In this document: piece by piece, positions 5,788 to 13,118 of the stretch
Layout: each line of letters starts with the position of its first letter
Numbering within the stretch: position 1 is the first letter of the stretch
Source of the DNA: Holophagaceae bacterium
GTDB taxonomy: Bacteria > Acidobacteriota > Holophagae > Holophagales > Holophagaceae
DNA: 13,122 nucleotides
Assembly: GCA_003158505.1 (NCBI GenBank)
Contig: PMJK01000041.1
Location: 1,978-15,099, forward strand
Direction: 5' to 3'
Translations under genes and position numbers: made by a program
The notes under the pieces: model-generated
Databases searched by the model: none
Seen by the model: the letters and a program-made list of their open reading frames with translations, nothing else
Told to the model about the DNA's origin: nothing

Positions 5788-6873
5788 ATGGCCGCTGCCA
5801 TCGCACTGACGCAGGATCCGCCCATCTCCATCAGCACCAAATTCCTCCGGCTCCTGCCGGGCATCGCCCTGCTCTTTGCCATCGGTTTCGCGGGCAAACT
5901 CCTCGAAAAAAACATCAACGCCTACGCGAAAGGCCACCACTGGGCCTTCCCCAACATTGAATATGTCCTCTGGGCCATCCTCATCGGCCTGGTCATATCC
6001 AACGTCTTCGGCCTCGCCGAAATCTTCAAGCCCGGCGTCGCCACCTACGAGTTCTGGCTCAAGGCGGGCATTGTCCTTCTCGGTTCGCGCTTCCTTCTAG
6101 GCGATGTCTGGAAACTGGGTGGCGTCAGCCTTCTCCTAGTGGTCATTGAAATCACCGGCTCACTTGCCTTCATGACTTTTCTTGGCCGCGCCTTCGGCCT
6201 TCGCCCCAAGCTCACCACACTCCTTGCCGTCGGCTCTGCGGTTTGCGGTGTCAGCGCCATCATCGCCACCAAGGGTGCCATCGATGCGGACGAGGAGGAT
6301 TCCTCCTTCGCCATCGCCGCCATCCTCGCCCTCGGCGCTATCGCTCTCTTCACCTTTCCGCTCATCGGCCACGCCCTCCATCTGTCCGATCATGCCTACG
6401 GCATCTGGTCTGGCCTTGCCGTCGATAACACCGCCGAGGCCGCCGCCGCCGGCGCGCTTTACTCCGACGCGGCCGCCAAGCTGGCCATCCTTACCAAGAC
6501 CACCCGCAACGCCCTCATCGGCTTCGTCGTCCTCGGCTATGCCATCCACTGGGCTAGAAAAGGCCAGGCCCATGCGGTGGGCAACAAAGCCACCTTTCTG
6601 TGGCAGAAGTTCCCGAAATTCGTCCTGGGTTTCCTTCTGATCTCGTTGCTCGCCACCGTGGGCTTCTTCACCAAAGATCAGAACACGGCTCTGGCCAATC
6701 TTTCCCGCTGGGCCTTCCTGCTCACCTTCGCGGGCGTCGGCCTCCGCACCAACGTCCGCGAAATGCGCAAGCAGGGCCTTCGTCCCTTTGTTGTAGGCTT
6801 CATCGGCGAGATCGCCATCGCCCTCTTCACGCTGGTACTCGTCATCGTCACCGGTCATTTTTACGGTTTCTGA
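5788..6873 (+). CDS. YeiH family putative sulfate/sulfite exporter
   Basis: A 361-residue polytopic membrane protein with about ten hydrophobic segments. Family marks are LKAGIVLLGSRFLLG (about 91-105), the GSAVCGVSAIIATKGAI motif in mid-protein, AYGIWSGLAVDNTAEAAAAG, a KTTRNALIGF stretch, and the C-terminal FAGVGLRTNVREM segment. Database names call this family putative sulfate exporter, and some members have been proposed to export sulfite released from sulfonates; transport has rarely been shown. Placed behind siroheme sulfite reductase, it could remove toxic sulfite or excess sulfate (inference). AAAGG at 5777-5781 supports the start. Lysine is written AAA about as often as AAG, unlike the mostly AAG cysI, hinting at a different history. 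Its 3' end overlaps the opposing gene by 13 bases. Confidence 0.85.
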   Translation: MAAAIALTQDPPISISTKFLRLLPGIALLFAIGFAGKLLEKNINAYAKGHHWAFPNIEYVLWAILIGLVISNVFGLAEIFKPGVATYEFWLKAGIVLLGSRFLLGDVWKLGGVSLLLVVIEITGSLAFMTFLGRAFGLRPKLTTLLAVGSAVCGVSAIIATKGAIDADEEDSSFAIAAILALGAIALFTFPLIGHALHLSDHAYGIWSGLAVDNTAEAAAAGALYSDAAAKLAILTKTTRNALIGFVVLGYAIHWARKGQAHAVGNKATFLWQKFPKFVLGFLLISLLATVGFFTKDQNTALANLSRWAFLLTFAGVGLRTNVREMRKQGLRPFVVGFIGEIAIALFTLVLVIVTGHFYGF

Positions 6874-7469
6874 TGAGTACCTGTACGACTGGCCTCGAAT
6901 GATGCCTCCCGCTGCCGGGTCCTGATGCGGCCCGAAAGGGCGAGGGCGAGGGCGAGGAACAGGACCAGGGGAATCAAGATGCCTGCGTCGACGGACCACG
7001 GTTCGGGGCCGAGGATCCCGAGGATGGTCCCCATGAAGGATCCCAGCAGAGACAGCGCGAACCACCCGAACACGGGCCAGAATCGCGCCTTGCCGAGGCG
7101 ATGGTAGAGACCGGTGCCGAGGAAGCCCGCCAACCCACCCGCGATCCCTCCGGCCAAGTTTTCACCGCGCCCACCCAGGTGGTGGTTCGCAGCCAAGCCG
7201 GAGGCGATCACCGCGCCGATGGACCCGAACAGGACGAAGCGGAGAAGGAAGCCAACAGCCATGGACAGTTTGTGCCCCCGCCCTGCCCCGTCCGACTGCT
7301 CGTATAGCCACAGACTGGCCACGAGGATCCCGAGGACAGCAAGGACCAGTCCTGCCAAGGACAGGAAGGACACCAGTGCACCCAACCAGTCTCCACGAAG
7401 GAGCCTCGGTACCACCAAGGCCAACGCCACCAGAACAAGCGCCAGAACCAGATAGTAGTCATAGCGCAC
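6861..7469 (-). CDS. Unrecognised polytopic membrane protein
   Basis: From GTG 7469 the product has 202 residues and about six hydrophobic segments: YYLVLALVLVALALVV, then FLSLAGLVLAVLGILVAS, FLLRFVLFGSIGAVIAS, a glycine-rich GGIAGGLAGFLG hairpin, FGWFALSLLGSFMG and a C-terminal ILIPLVLFLALALAL, ending in a basic tail. I recognise no family. GTG 7469 is preferred because GAGGGG (7478-7483) lies 8 bases upstream and the first helix then begins at once. The frame is open back to 7595, with an ATG at 7529, but neither has a good ribosome site and the added 40 residues look like low-complexity leader. It converges on the YeiH gene, overlapping its last 13 bases, and is divergent from the gene at 7735. 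Confidence 0.7.
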   Translation of the reverse strand: MRYDYYLVLALVLVALALVVPRLLRGDWLGALVSFLSLAGLVLAVLGILVASLWLYEQSDGAGRGHKLSMAVGFLLRFVLFGSIGAVIASGLAANHHLGGRGENLAGGIAGGLAGFLGTGLYHRLGKARFWPVFGWFALSLLGSFMGTILGILGPEPWSVDAGILIPLVLFLALALALSGRIRTRQREASFEASRTGTHQKP

Positions 7470-7615
7470 GAACCCTGCCCCTCGACCAAATGAGGTGGGA
7501 GGGGAATCAACCGTTGATTGAGGATCCATCGGGCTGCTCGAACGGCGCGGGAGGGGAGGTGAGCCCCAGGATCGCAGTCCTTCCGCTCTCGTCAAGGAAA
7601 GGAAAGGACGGTGAC

Positions 7616-7643
7616 TTGAATCGGTCGGGAATCATCCGATACT
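7616..7643 (+). promoter_or_regulatory. Candidate promoter for the membrane protein at 7735
   Basis: TTGAAT (7616-7621) and GATACT (7638-7643), each matching 4 of 6 consensus bases, are 16 bases apart in the region between the two divergent membrane-protein genes. This would give a leader of about 85 bases. Only a sequence match. Confidence 0.3.
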
Positions 7644-7734
7644 GCCTTCAACCCCCAACCGATCCACTCCTGCGAGGACCCATGGCCCACCAGTGGACAC
7701 GCATTGTCTTGAAGGGCAGGGCCCAGGTGATTCC

Positions 7735-8337
7735 ATGAACGATTCGACCTCCTTCCCCCAGGACCTTGCCCAAGTGCCCGAAGCTGAACGCATCCAGGAG
7801 ACCTTCGGGTGGGCACCGGCCGCCTGGGCCCTCGTTCTCTTCACCTTCACCATCCTCCTGGCCTTCCAGCCGGCGAAACTGAGCACAGGGGAACGGATCA
7901 GTCTCTTCTCGGCCCTCCTCAGCGGGCTCCTGCTGTGCTTCTACGAGGTCTGGCGTCGTCGTCAGCCGAGGGTCCTCGTGCGTCGGGGCCCGAGCCTTGC
8001 GCTGTACCTCCGGGGAGAACTGGTCCGCGAGATGGGGATCGCAGCCATTGGCATCAGTCCCCGCCACCGGGCCTGGACCTGGGGGCCCATCCTTGTGACC
8101 GCCCTTGGCGCCTTGGTCTCCGGGATCTTCCTGATGTACGGGGACGCAGCCACGGCCGGGGCGCAGCGGCTCACGGCAGCCATGGCCGCGCTCAGCTTCG
8201 CCGCGCTCTGCGCCAGCATCGTCCGCACGCACCTGTTCTGTGAAGCGACCCTCATTCCCAACGACGGAGGCGGCGGACTCCAGCAGGTGCTGGTACTCAA
8301 ACGGGATCTCCCACGGATCTTCCGCCCTACCCCCTGA
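7735..8337 (+). CDS. Unrecognised membrane protein with a central soluble segment
   Basis: A 200-residue protein with two N-terminal hydrophobic segments (PAAWALVLFTFTILLAF and ISLFSALLSGLLLCFY). A soluble middle follows, about 45 residues rich in R and beta-prone patterns (RVLVRRGPSLALYL...GIAAIGISPRHR), then two more hydrophobic segments (ILVTALGALVSGIFLMY and a second Ala-rich one) and a short basic tail. ATG 7735 with AGGTG at 7725-7729 is preferred over a GTG at 7693 that lacks a ribosome site. Paired helices around a small beta-rich segment recall membrane-anchored PH-like domains, but that likeness is weak and no function is claimed. It is divergent from the membrane protein ending at 7469 and stands 121 bases before the DUF554 gene. 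Confidence 0.75.
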   Translation: MNDSTSFPQDLAQVPEAERIQETFGWAPAAWALVLFTFTILLAFQPAKLSTGERISLFSALLSGLLLCFYEVWRRRQPRVLVRRGPSLALYLRGELVREMGIAAIGISPRHRAWTWGPILVTALGALVSGIFLMYGDAATAGAQRLTAAMAALSFAALCASIVRTHLFCEATLIPNDGGGGLQQVLVLKRDLPRIFRPTP

Positions 8338-8458
8338 TCCCCCGGCCCGAGGGGACAGGCAGTCCTGCATCCCGGTGTGTGATTCGGCCCGTGCGCGTCC
8401 TGCAATCGTGATCCCGCAGGAATAGTTCGGGTTAGCATGAACGCTACTGGAGATGCAC

Positions 8459-9229
8459 ATGCCTGGCCTTGGAACGATCGTCAACGCCTTAGCCGTCATC
8501 GCGGGGGCGGCCCTCGGACTCTTTTTCGGCCACGTGATACCCAAGCGGATCCGCACCACCACGATGTATGCCATCGGCCTCGCGGTCTTCGCCCTGGGAC
8601 TTCAGATGGCACTGGATCCGCGCATCGAGCACACCAAAATCCCCTATGCCGGTGCCCTGCCCTACCATCCGAATCTCCTCACTGTCATCGGAGGACTGGT
8701 GGTGGGCAGCATCCTGGGAGAACTCCTCCACCTGGAACTTCGTCTGGAGCACTTCGGCCAGTGGCTCCAATCCCTTGCCTCGAGGGCACCACTCCTTTCC
8801 TCGGCCAAAGCCGACGATGCGGAGGGGAAAGGGCACAGCCTGGTGGAGGGCTTCGTGACCGCGTCGCTCCTGTATTGCGTGGGCGCCATGGCCGTGATCG
8901 GCTCGATCCAGGACGCTGCGGGCCAGCCGCACGTGCTCTACGTCAAGGCGATGCTGGACGGCGTCGGAGCCATCATGCTGGCCAGCACACTGGGCGTTGG
9001 CGTGGCTCTTTCGGCCATTCCGATTCTTCTGTACCAGGGAGGGATCACCTTGGCGGCGGGGAGCGTCGAGCGCTACCTCACCCTTCCCGTACTATCCACG
9101 CTCACGACCACCGGGGGCCTGCTCATCGCCGCCATCGGCCTCGATCTCACGGGCATCAAGCGGCTCCCTGTAGGCAACATGCTCCCGGGCGTTTTCGTCG
9201 CAGCGGTGCTGGCTTATTTCTTCGGATAA
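8459..9229 (+). CDS. DUF554 family membrane protein (YdfK/YqgA-like)
   Basis: A 256-residue integral membrane protein with the features of DUF554: an N-terminal GTIVNALAVIAGAALGLFFG helix, a NLLTVIGGLVVGSILGELL helix, the GFVTASLLYCVGAMAVIGSIQD motif, LYVKAMLDGVGAIMLASTLG, SAIPILLYQGGITLAAG and a C-terminal TTGGLLIAAIGLDL...LPVGNMLPG. Members are widespread in bacteria; their function is unknown and they are sometimes described as possible transporters. GGAG at 8449-8452 lies 6 bases before ATG 8459 and directly against ATG 8453, so the start is set at 8459. The following thioesterase gene begins 23 bases after the stop, suggesting one transcription unit. Confidence 0.87.
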   Translation: MPGLGTIVNALAVIAGAALGLFFGHVIPKRIRTTTMYAIGLAVFALGLQMALDPRIEHTKIPYAGALPYHPNLLTVIGGLVVGSILGELLHLELRLEHFGQWLQSLASRAPLLSSAKADDAEGKGHSLVEGFVTASLLYCVGAMAVIGSIQDAAGQPHVLYVKAMLDGVGAIMLASTLGVGVALSAIPILLYQGGITLAAGSVERYLTLPVLSTLTTTGGLLIAAIGLDLTGIKRLPVGNMLPGVFVAAVLAYFFG

Positions 9230-9252
9230 AATGAGACAGCCGAGGGACAAGA

Positions 9253-9675
9253 ATGACTGCCTATTCCACCAGCATGAGGCTCCGGATCGACTGGAGCGAA
9301 CTGGATTCCTTCGGCCATGTGAATAACCTGGCCATCTTGAGGTACGCCCAGACGGCTCGGCTCAACTACATGGAAGAAACTGGCATGATGCGGTTTCATA
9401 CGGAGACGGGAATAGGCCCCGTACTGGCCTCCACAAGTTGTCAATTCAAGAAACAATTGTTCTACCCAGGGCATGTCATAGTCTACACAGTGGTAGATCA
9501 CATAAAAAACACCAGTTTCCATATCCGCCATTCGGTCTTAAATGAGAATCATGAATGCATTGCCGAAATGCATGATGTGCTTGTCATGTTTGATTACAAA
9601 AAGAATATGAAACAACCAATTCCAGAGATTTTTCGCGATAAAATGAAAATTACTGAATTTAATATAGAAGAATAA
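9253..9675 (+). CDS. Hotdog-fold acyl-CoA thioesterase (4HBT / YbgC-FadM type)
   Basis: A 140-residue single hotdog domain. RIDWSELDSFGHVNNLAILRY (about 11-31) is the diagnostic motif, with the catalytic aspartate in D-x-x-G-H-V-N-N; CQFKKQLFYPGHVIVYT and SFHIRHSVLNE supply the following strands. Such enzymes hydrolyse acyl-CoA or related thioesters; the substrate cannot be read from sequence. GAGGGA (9242-9247) supports the start. Composition changes inside the gene: the first half is of ordinary GC content for the window, whereas from about 9430 to the stop it is rich in A and T, with AAA, AAT, GAA and ATT codons. This suggests foreign origin or a mosaic joint. It lies 23 bases behind the DUF554 gene. 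Confidence 0.88.
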   Translation: MTAYSTSMRLRIDWSELDSFGHVNNLAILRYAQTARLNYMEETGMMRFHTETGIGPVLASTSCQFKKQLFYPGHVIVYTVVDHIKNTSFHIRHSVLNENHECIAEMHDVLVMFDYKKNMKQPIPEIFRDKMKITEFNIEE

Positions 9676-9702
9676 CTTCAATTTTCAGAGATCTGCGGAT
9701 GA

Positions 9703-9739
9703 CCTGAACGATTACTCCCATTACTCGGTGATCTTCAGG
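9703..9739. repeat. Imperfect inverted repeat with a nested direct repeat
   Basis: CCTGAA (9703-9708) and GAT (9710-9712) pair with ATC (9731-9733) and TTCAGG (9734-9739), a 9-bp stem with one bulged C. The loop region contains ATTACTC twice (9711-9717 and 9720-9726). It lies about 30 bases after the thioesterase stop. Without a T run it is a poor intrinsic terminator; it may be a transcript-end hairpin or a scar. Confidence 0.4.
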
Positions 9740-9762
9740 CGGTTCCCGTCCGGGTACATCCA
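9721..9762 (-). pseudogene. Possible relic of the 3' end of a lost gene
   Basis: On the minus strand the frame reads WMYPDGNRLKITE then TAA at 9723-9721, and is closed by another stop (9763-9765) upstream. All 13 sense codons end in G or C, as in the GC-rich genes of this genome and unlike the surrounding gap. This could be the last codons of a decayed gene, or chance. Too short for identification. Confidence 0.15.
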
Positions 9763-9977
9763 TTAAAACTCATGCAGAGGCCTGCTCCCTGCTTAGAGGA
9801 AGACGAGGAAGACATGGTCCAGGCTCTCACTGACATGGTCACGGGTTCTATTCATCCTCGAATGCCGAACATCGCGTCGAAACCGGGCACCGCGTTCACC
9901 CAGCGCCCTCACTTGGTCGTAAACCTACCTCACCAGTCGACCCAAAGGCCCCTCCGCACAGTGTGCAAGGAAACACC

Positions 9978-10352
9978 ATGCGCATCGCCCTCCCCTCCAG
10001 CCGGATGACCGCCCTTCCTGGGTGGCTGAAGGGGGTGGGCCTGGTTGCGCTCGTCTGGATGGCCTGGGTCGGGACAGGTCCCGTCCGGACGCCCCTGAAC
10101 GGGACACTGGAGGTCGGCTTCCCCGCCATTCTCAGCGGGCTGTCCGCCTGGACCCTCTGGCGGGCCGCGCGCCGATAGGAACTGCCTGCAGCCTTCAGGA
10201 CCTCTCTCCGATGGATCGCGGTGGGATGGCTTTCGACGTTTCCGGGCATATCCTTCGTCCTGATCCACGATGTTCTCCTGCATAAGGGGATGAGCCCCGG
10301 GCAGGTGGGCTTGGCGGACCTGCTCTACCTCAGTGCCTATCCGCTTGGCTGA
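9978..10352 (+). pseudogene. Broken N-terminal membrane region of the hybrid sensor kinase
   Basis: ATG 9978 has AAGGA (9967-9971) 6 bases upstream and begins a 66-residue frame with two membrane helices, ending LWRAARR at TAG 10176-10178. The same frame reads on sensibly past the TAG (ELPAAFRTSLRWIAVGW...) through a third helix to LLYLSAYPL, then meets TGA at 10350-10352. Shifting frame at 10346 continues the protein at once as WLIGLVRLP and joins the kinase frame. So one ancestral protein carries a nonsense codon and a one-base deletion near CTTGG (10344-10348). No slippery heptamer is present, so programmed recoding is unlikely. The alternatives are true decay of the sensor module or two sequencing/assembly errors. 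Confidence 0.75.
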
Positions 10353-10438
10353 TCGGCCTGGTCCGCCTTCCCCAGGCCACCCACCCTCTCCCCGCTCCAT
10401 CGCGGATCATTCTGGACAGCGCGGCCTTTATCTTCGGC

Positions 10439-12517
10439 GTGGGAATCCCTTTATGGGTCTTCGCCCTTCAGCCCGCTCTCGGGAGATCTTCTGGGCTGGA
10501 TGTCTTCATCAGCATGGCCTACACATCCCTTGCTTTCGTGGGTCTCATCGCCGTGGATTTCGTGCTGCTGTGCTGCGTCCCCCTGCCCACCCGAATGGGC
10601 TTCAACCTATTGCTGGCGGGGACCGCCCTGTCCTGGATGTCTGACCTTATCCTCTCCCTGGGCATCACTCAGCAAATGAGGATTCCAAGCCCGTTCCACC
10701 TCACCAACCTCATCACGGGTCTGGGCCTGCTCCTGATCCTCGTGGGCTCCTGGCGGATCCAGACCGATCCCGTTCCTGCCCTTCCCCAACGACCCACGGC
10801 CTTCAGCCCGGTGCCAATGTTCACGATCCTGGTGGTGGCCATTTGGTTGGCAGGGTTCCTGGACCTTTCGGATGTGAGCAAGGGGACCATCCACCGAGCT
10901 GTGACCGGCATCATCGTTCTTTTATTCATCCTCCTCCTGCGGGAGGGACTGGCGGCCCGGGACAGCATCCGCCAGGCCACCGAGGCTGTCACGGCCACCA
11001 TGAGGGCTCGCTTTGAGGCCCTGGTCCAGCATTCCTCCGACCTCATCCTGGTCGTGGACCGGGAGGGTAGGTTCACGTTTTCCAGCCCTGCCTCATCCCG
11101 ATTCTTCGGGGACCCGGGCGAGGACCTGGAGGGCCGGTCTGTGGCGGATTTCATTCATCCTGAGGATCTGGGGCTGTGGTCATCCTTCTTAAGCGAGTTG
11201 CAGCGTCATTCCGACGCAAGGCCCATGCAACAGTTGCGCATGAGTCATCCGAGGGGGGAGTATCGAACCCTGGAGCTCTCCGGCAGCAACCTGCTCCAAA
11301 ACCCGGACCTGGGTGGTCTGGTCCTGAATGCCAGGGACATCACGGAACGGCGCCACCTGGAGTTCCAGCTTCGTCAGGTCATGAAGATGGACGCCCTTGG
11401 GCGGCTGGCTGGAGGGGTGGCCCACGACTTCAACAACCTGCTGTGCTCGATCCTGGGCAACGTCGAACTGGGGAGAATGAGCATCCCCGAGGATCACCCG
11501 CTGCGCAGCAGGCTGGCTCGCATCGAGGGTGCAGCCTCCCACGGCGCCAAGCTCACGGGACGGCTGCTCTCCTTCACCCGGCAGGAACCCTCTCCAATGG
11601 CCATCCTGGGTCCGGAACAAGTCATGGAAGACCTCCAACAACTGACCGAAGGCCTCCTGGGAGAACGATTCAACCTGGAGATGTCCGTGGAACCCGCCAC
11701 AGGGTGCTTCCGCGCGGACCTCGGAGACGTCACCCAGGGGCTCCTGAATTTGGTAATCAACGCTCTCGACGCTATGCCTGCGGGCGGGGGCATACTTCTG
11801 TCGGCCAAGAACGGCGAGATCACAGACCCCAGCCAGGTGAACTTCTTGTCACCCGCCCCGGGTCCCTACGTGATCCTGGAAGTAACCGATACGGGCAGCG
11901 GGATGGACGAAGGCATCCTGTCTCACCTGTTCGAACCCTTCTTCACCACGAAGGGTGGGGACAGGGGCACGGGCCTGGGCCTCATCGGTGTCTACGGCAT
12001 GCTAAAGGCCTCCAATGGAGGCATCGTCGTCCGTTCGGAACCCGGCCATGGCACCACCTTTCAGCTATGGTTCCCCCGCGTCGCACGCCCCATCAGGGAG
12101 GTCCCGATCCCCGACCAGGTCGAATCTCTCCGAGGCACAGAAACCCTTCTGCTCGTAGAGGACGAGGCGAGGGTGCGCGAAGTGACCAAGGAGGTTCTCG
12201 TTTCCCTGGGATACCGCGTCTTCGTGGCGGACAACGCCGACCAGGCCCGCGCCTTCCTTGGGGGCTACGAAGGCGAACTGCACCTGCTGATAACGGACGT
12301 GATCATGCCAGGGGACAGCGGCCCCGAACTTGCCGCCGAACTGCTCAAGGCCCGTCCGGGTCTGCGCGTGCTCTACATCTCTGGCTACACCGCAGGTGAA
12401 CTGGTCGACCACGGACTGAATCAGTCAGGCCACCTCCTCCTGCGGAAACCCTTCCGGAGCGAGCAGCTGGGACGACGCATCCGGGAGATTTTGAAAAGCC
12501 CGGCGCCGTCGACCTAG
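10439..12517 (+). CDS. Hybrid sensor histidine kinase (membrane region, PAS, HisKA, HATPase, receiver)
   Basis: The open part of the frame is 692 residues. Order: several membrane helices (about 1-170, the last ending LLFILLLREG), a PAS domain (about 190-302, ending ARDITERR), and HisKA with phosphoacceptor His329 in GGVAHDFNNLL. The ATP-binding domain has an N box (LVINALDAM, Asn441), G1 (DTGSGMD), F box (FEPFFTTK) and G2 (GTGLGL). A C-terminal receiver (about 570-688) has acidic LLVEDE, Asp620 in LLITDVIMPG and Lys670 in LLRKPF. All catalytic residues are present. It should autophosphorylate and pass phosphate to its own receiver; the signal is unknown. No ribosome site fits GTG 10439 or the next ATG, and the true N-terminus lies in the broken stretch from 9978, so expression as annotated is doubtful. 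Confidence 0.88.
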   Translation: MGIPLWVFALQPALGRSSGLDVFISMAYTSLAFVGLIAVDFVLLCCVPLPTRMGFNLLLAGTALSWMSDLILSLGITQQMRIPSPFHLTNLITGLGLLLILVGSWRIQTDPVPALPQRPTAFSPVPMFTILVVAIWLAGFLDLSDVSKGTIHRAVTGIIVLLFILLLREGLAARDSIRQATEAVTATMRARFEALVQHSSDLILVVDREGRFTFSSPASSRFFGDPGEDLEGRSVADFIHPEDLGLWSSFLSELQRHSDARPMQQLRMSHPRGEYRTLELSGSNLLQNPDLGGLVLNARDITERRHLEFQLRQVMKMDALGRLAGGVAHDFNNLLCSILGNVELGRMSIPEDHPLRSRLARIEGAASHGAKLTGRLLSFTRQEPSPMAILGPEQVMEDLQQLTEGLLGERFNLEMSVEPATGCFRADLGDVTQGLLNLVINALDAMPAGGGILLSAKNGEITDPSQVNFLSPAPGPYVILEVTDTGSGMDEGILSHLFEPFFTTKGGDRGTGLGLIGVYGMLKASNGGIVVRSEPGHGTTFQLWFPRVARPIREVPIPDQVESLRGTETLLLVEDEARVREVTKEVLVSLGYRVFVADNADQARAFLGGYEGELHLLITDVIMPGDSGPELAAELLKARPGLRVLYISGYTAGELVDHGLNQSGHLLLRKPFRSEQLGRRIREILKSPAPST

Positions 12518-12605
12518 GCACCTTCCTTACCACTGTCGATATGCTAAGCAGCCACAATCCTTTGTGTTGAAGGTGGATCGCACAATCTTGCGTCAGATGC
12601 CTCGG

Positions 12606-13118
12606 TCAGGGTCTGAAAGGCGTTGGAAGCAGAACCGGACTGACGGAGGCGCGGCGCAAAATTTTGTGGTTCTCGAGATCGTATTTGTACAGCCAAGTAG
12701 TCTCTTTCGATTTGATAGGGGACGTTGCGAACACCCGTGCATAGAGGTAATGCCTGGTCCTATCAATCCGGATATCCTCGGTGCGTTCGTTGGCGGCCAG
12801 GGGTATATCAATCACCTTGGGAGAAACAGGGAGCGTGGGTTCTGACCCGCCGGAGTAGTGGATAGAGATCGGCAGGGACCGATTGCTGGCAGTGATACGG
12901 ACGGACAATCCATGCAGCAGAGGCACCTGGTCCTCCCAGCGCAGCACATTGCCCTGTTGATCAACCAGGACATGGGAATTGATGGATAGGGCATCCAGGT
13001 ATGATTTGGCAAGAAAGAGATCTGCCATCTTTGAGTAACCGACATAACCACCCAATCCCATGAACAGCATGACGAATGCCGTGAAGCTGATGAGATAGGT
13101 CATGGGCTTGAAGGTCAT
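12606..13118 (-). CDS. Hypothetical protein with N-terminal membrane anchor
   Basis: A 170-residue product on the minus strand. Residues 6-27 (MTYLISFTAFVMLFMGLGGYVG) form one hydrophobic helix; the rest looks soluble and beta-rich, with VLVDQQGNVLRWEDQVP and LPISIHYSGG, probably exported and anchored to the membrane. I recognise no family. ATG 13118 is only 4 bases from the window edge and its upstream region cannot be judged, so the real start could lie outside; another in-frame ATG is at 13103. Base composition is nearer balance than in the kinase gene. It converges on the kinase with an 88-base gap that holds only a weak 5-bp hairpin (12553-12566). Confidence 0.65.
   Translation of the reverse strand: MTFKPMTYLISFTAFVMLFMGLGGYVGYSKMADLFLAKSYLDALSINSHVLVDQQGNVLRWEDQVPLLHGLSVRITASNRSLPISIHYSGGSEPTLPVSPKVIDIPLAANERTEDIRIDRTRHYLYARVFATSPIKSKETTWLYKYDLENHKILRRASVSPVLLPTPFRP

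Larger units (their letters stand above)
9676..9977. other. 302-base gap with no convincing gene
   Basis: Between the thioesterase and the sensor kinase no credible coding frame with a ribosome site was found on either strand. Open frames here have neither the codon bias nor the composition of real genes. The gap holds the inverted repeat at 9703-9739 and a possible gene remnant at 9721-9762, listed separately. Composition returns from AT-rich to GC-rich across it. Confidence 0.6.

Noticed and set aside
6160..7065. Minus-strand open frame across the YeiH gene end
   Set aside because: Glycine/aspartate-rich shadow of the exporter that also conflicts with the better-supported minus-strand membrane protein.
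8398..8421. TCCTGC/GCAGGA inverted repeat before the DUF554 gene, considered as a terminator
   Set aside because: 12-base loop and no T run; weak structure.
10340..10352. Programmed -1 frameshifting at CTTGG as an explanation for the kinase break
   Set aside because: No X-XXY-YYZ slippery heptamer and no evident stimulatory structure, and an in-frame TAG upstream would still block translation.
11176..12399. Second long plus-strand frame inside the sensor kinase
   Set aside because: Out-of-frame shadow; the kinase frame carries all the conserved motifs.
12553..12566. CACAA/TTGTG hairpin between the converging kinase and hypothetical genes, considered as a bidirectional terminator
   Set aside because: Only 5 pairs, AT-rich, with no T run on either side.
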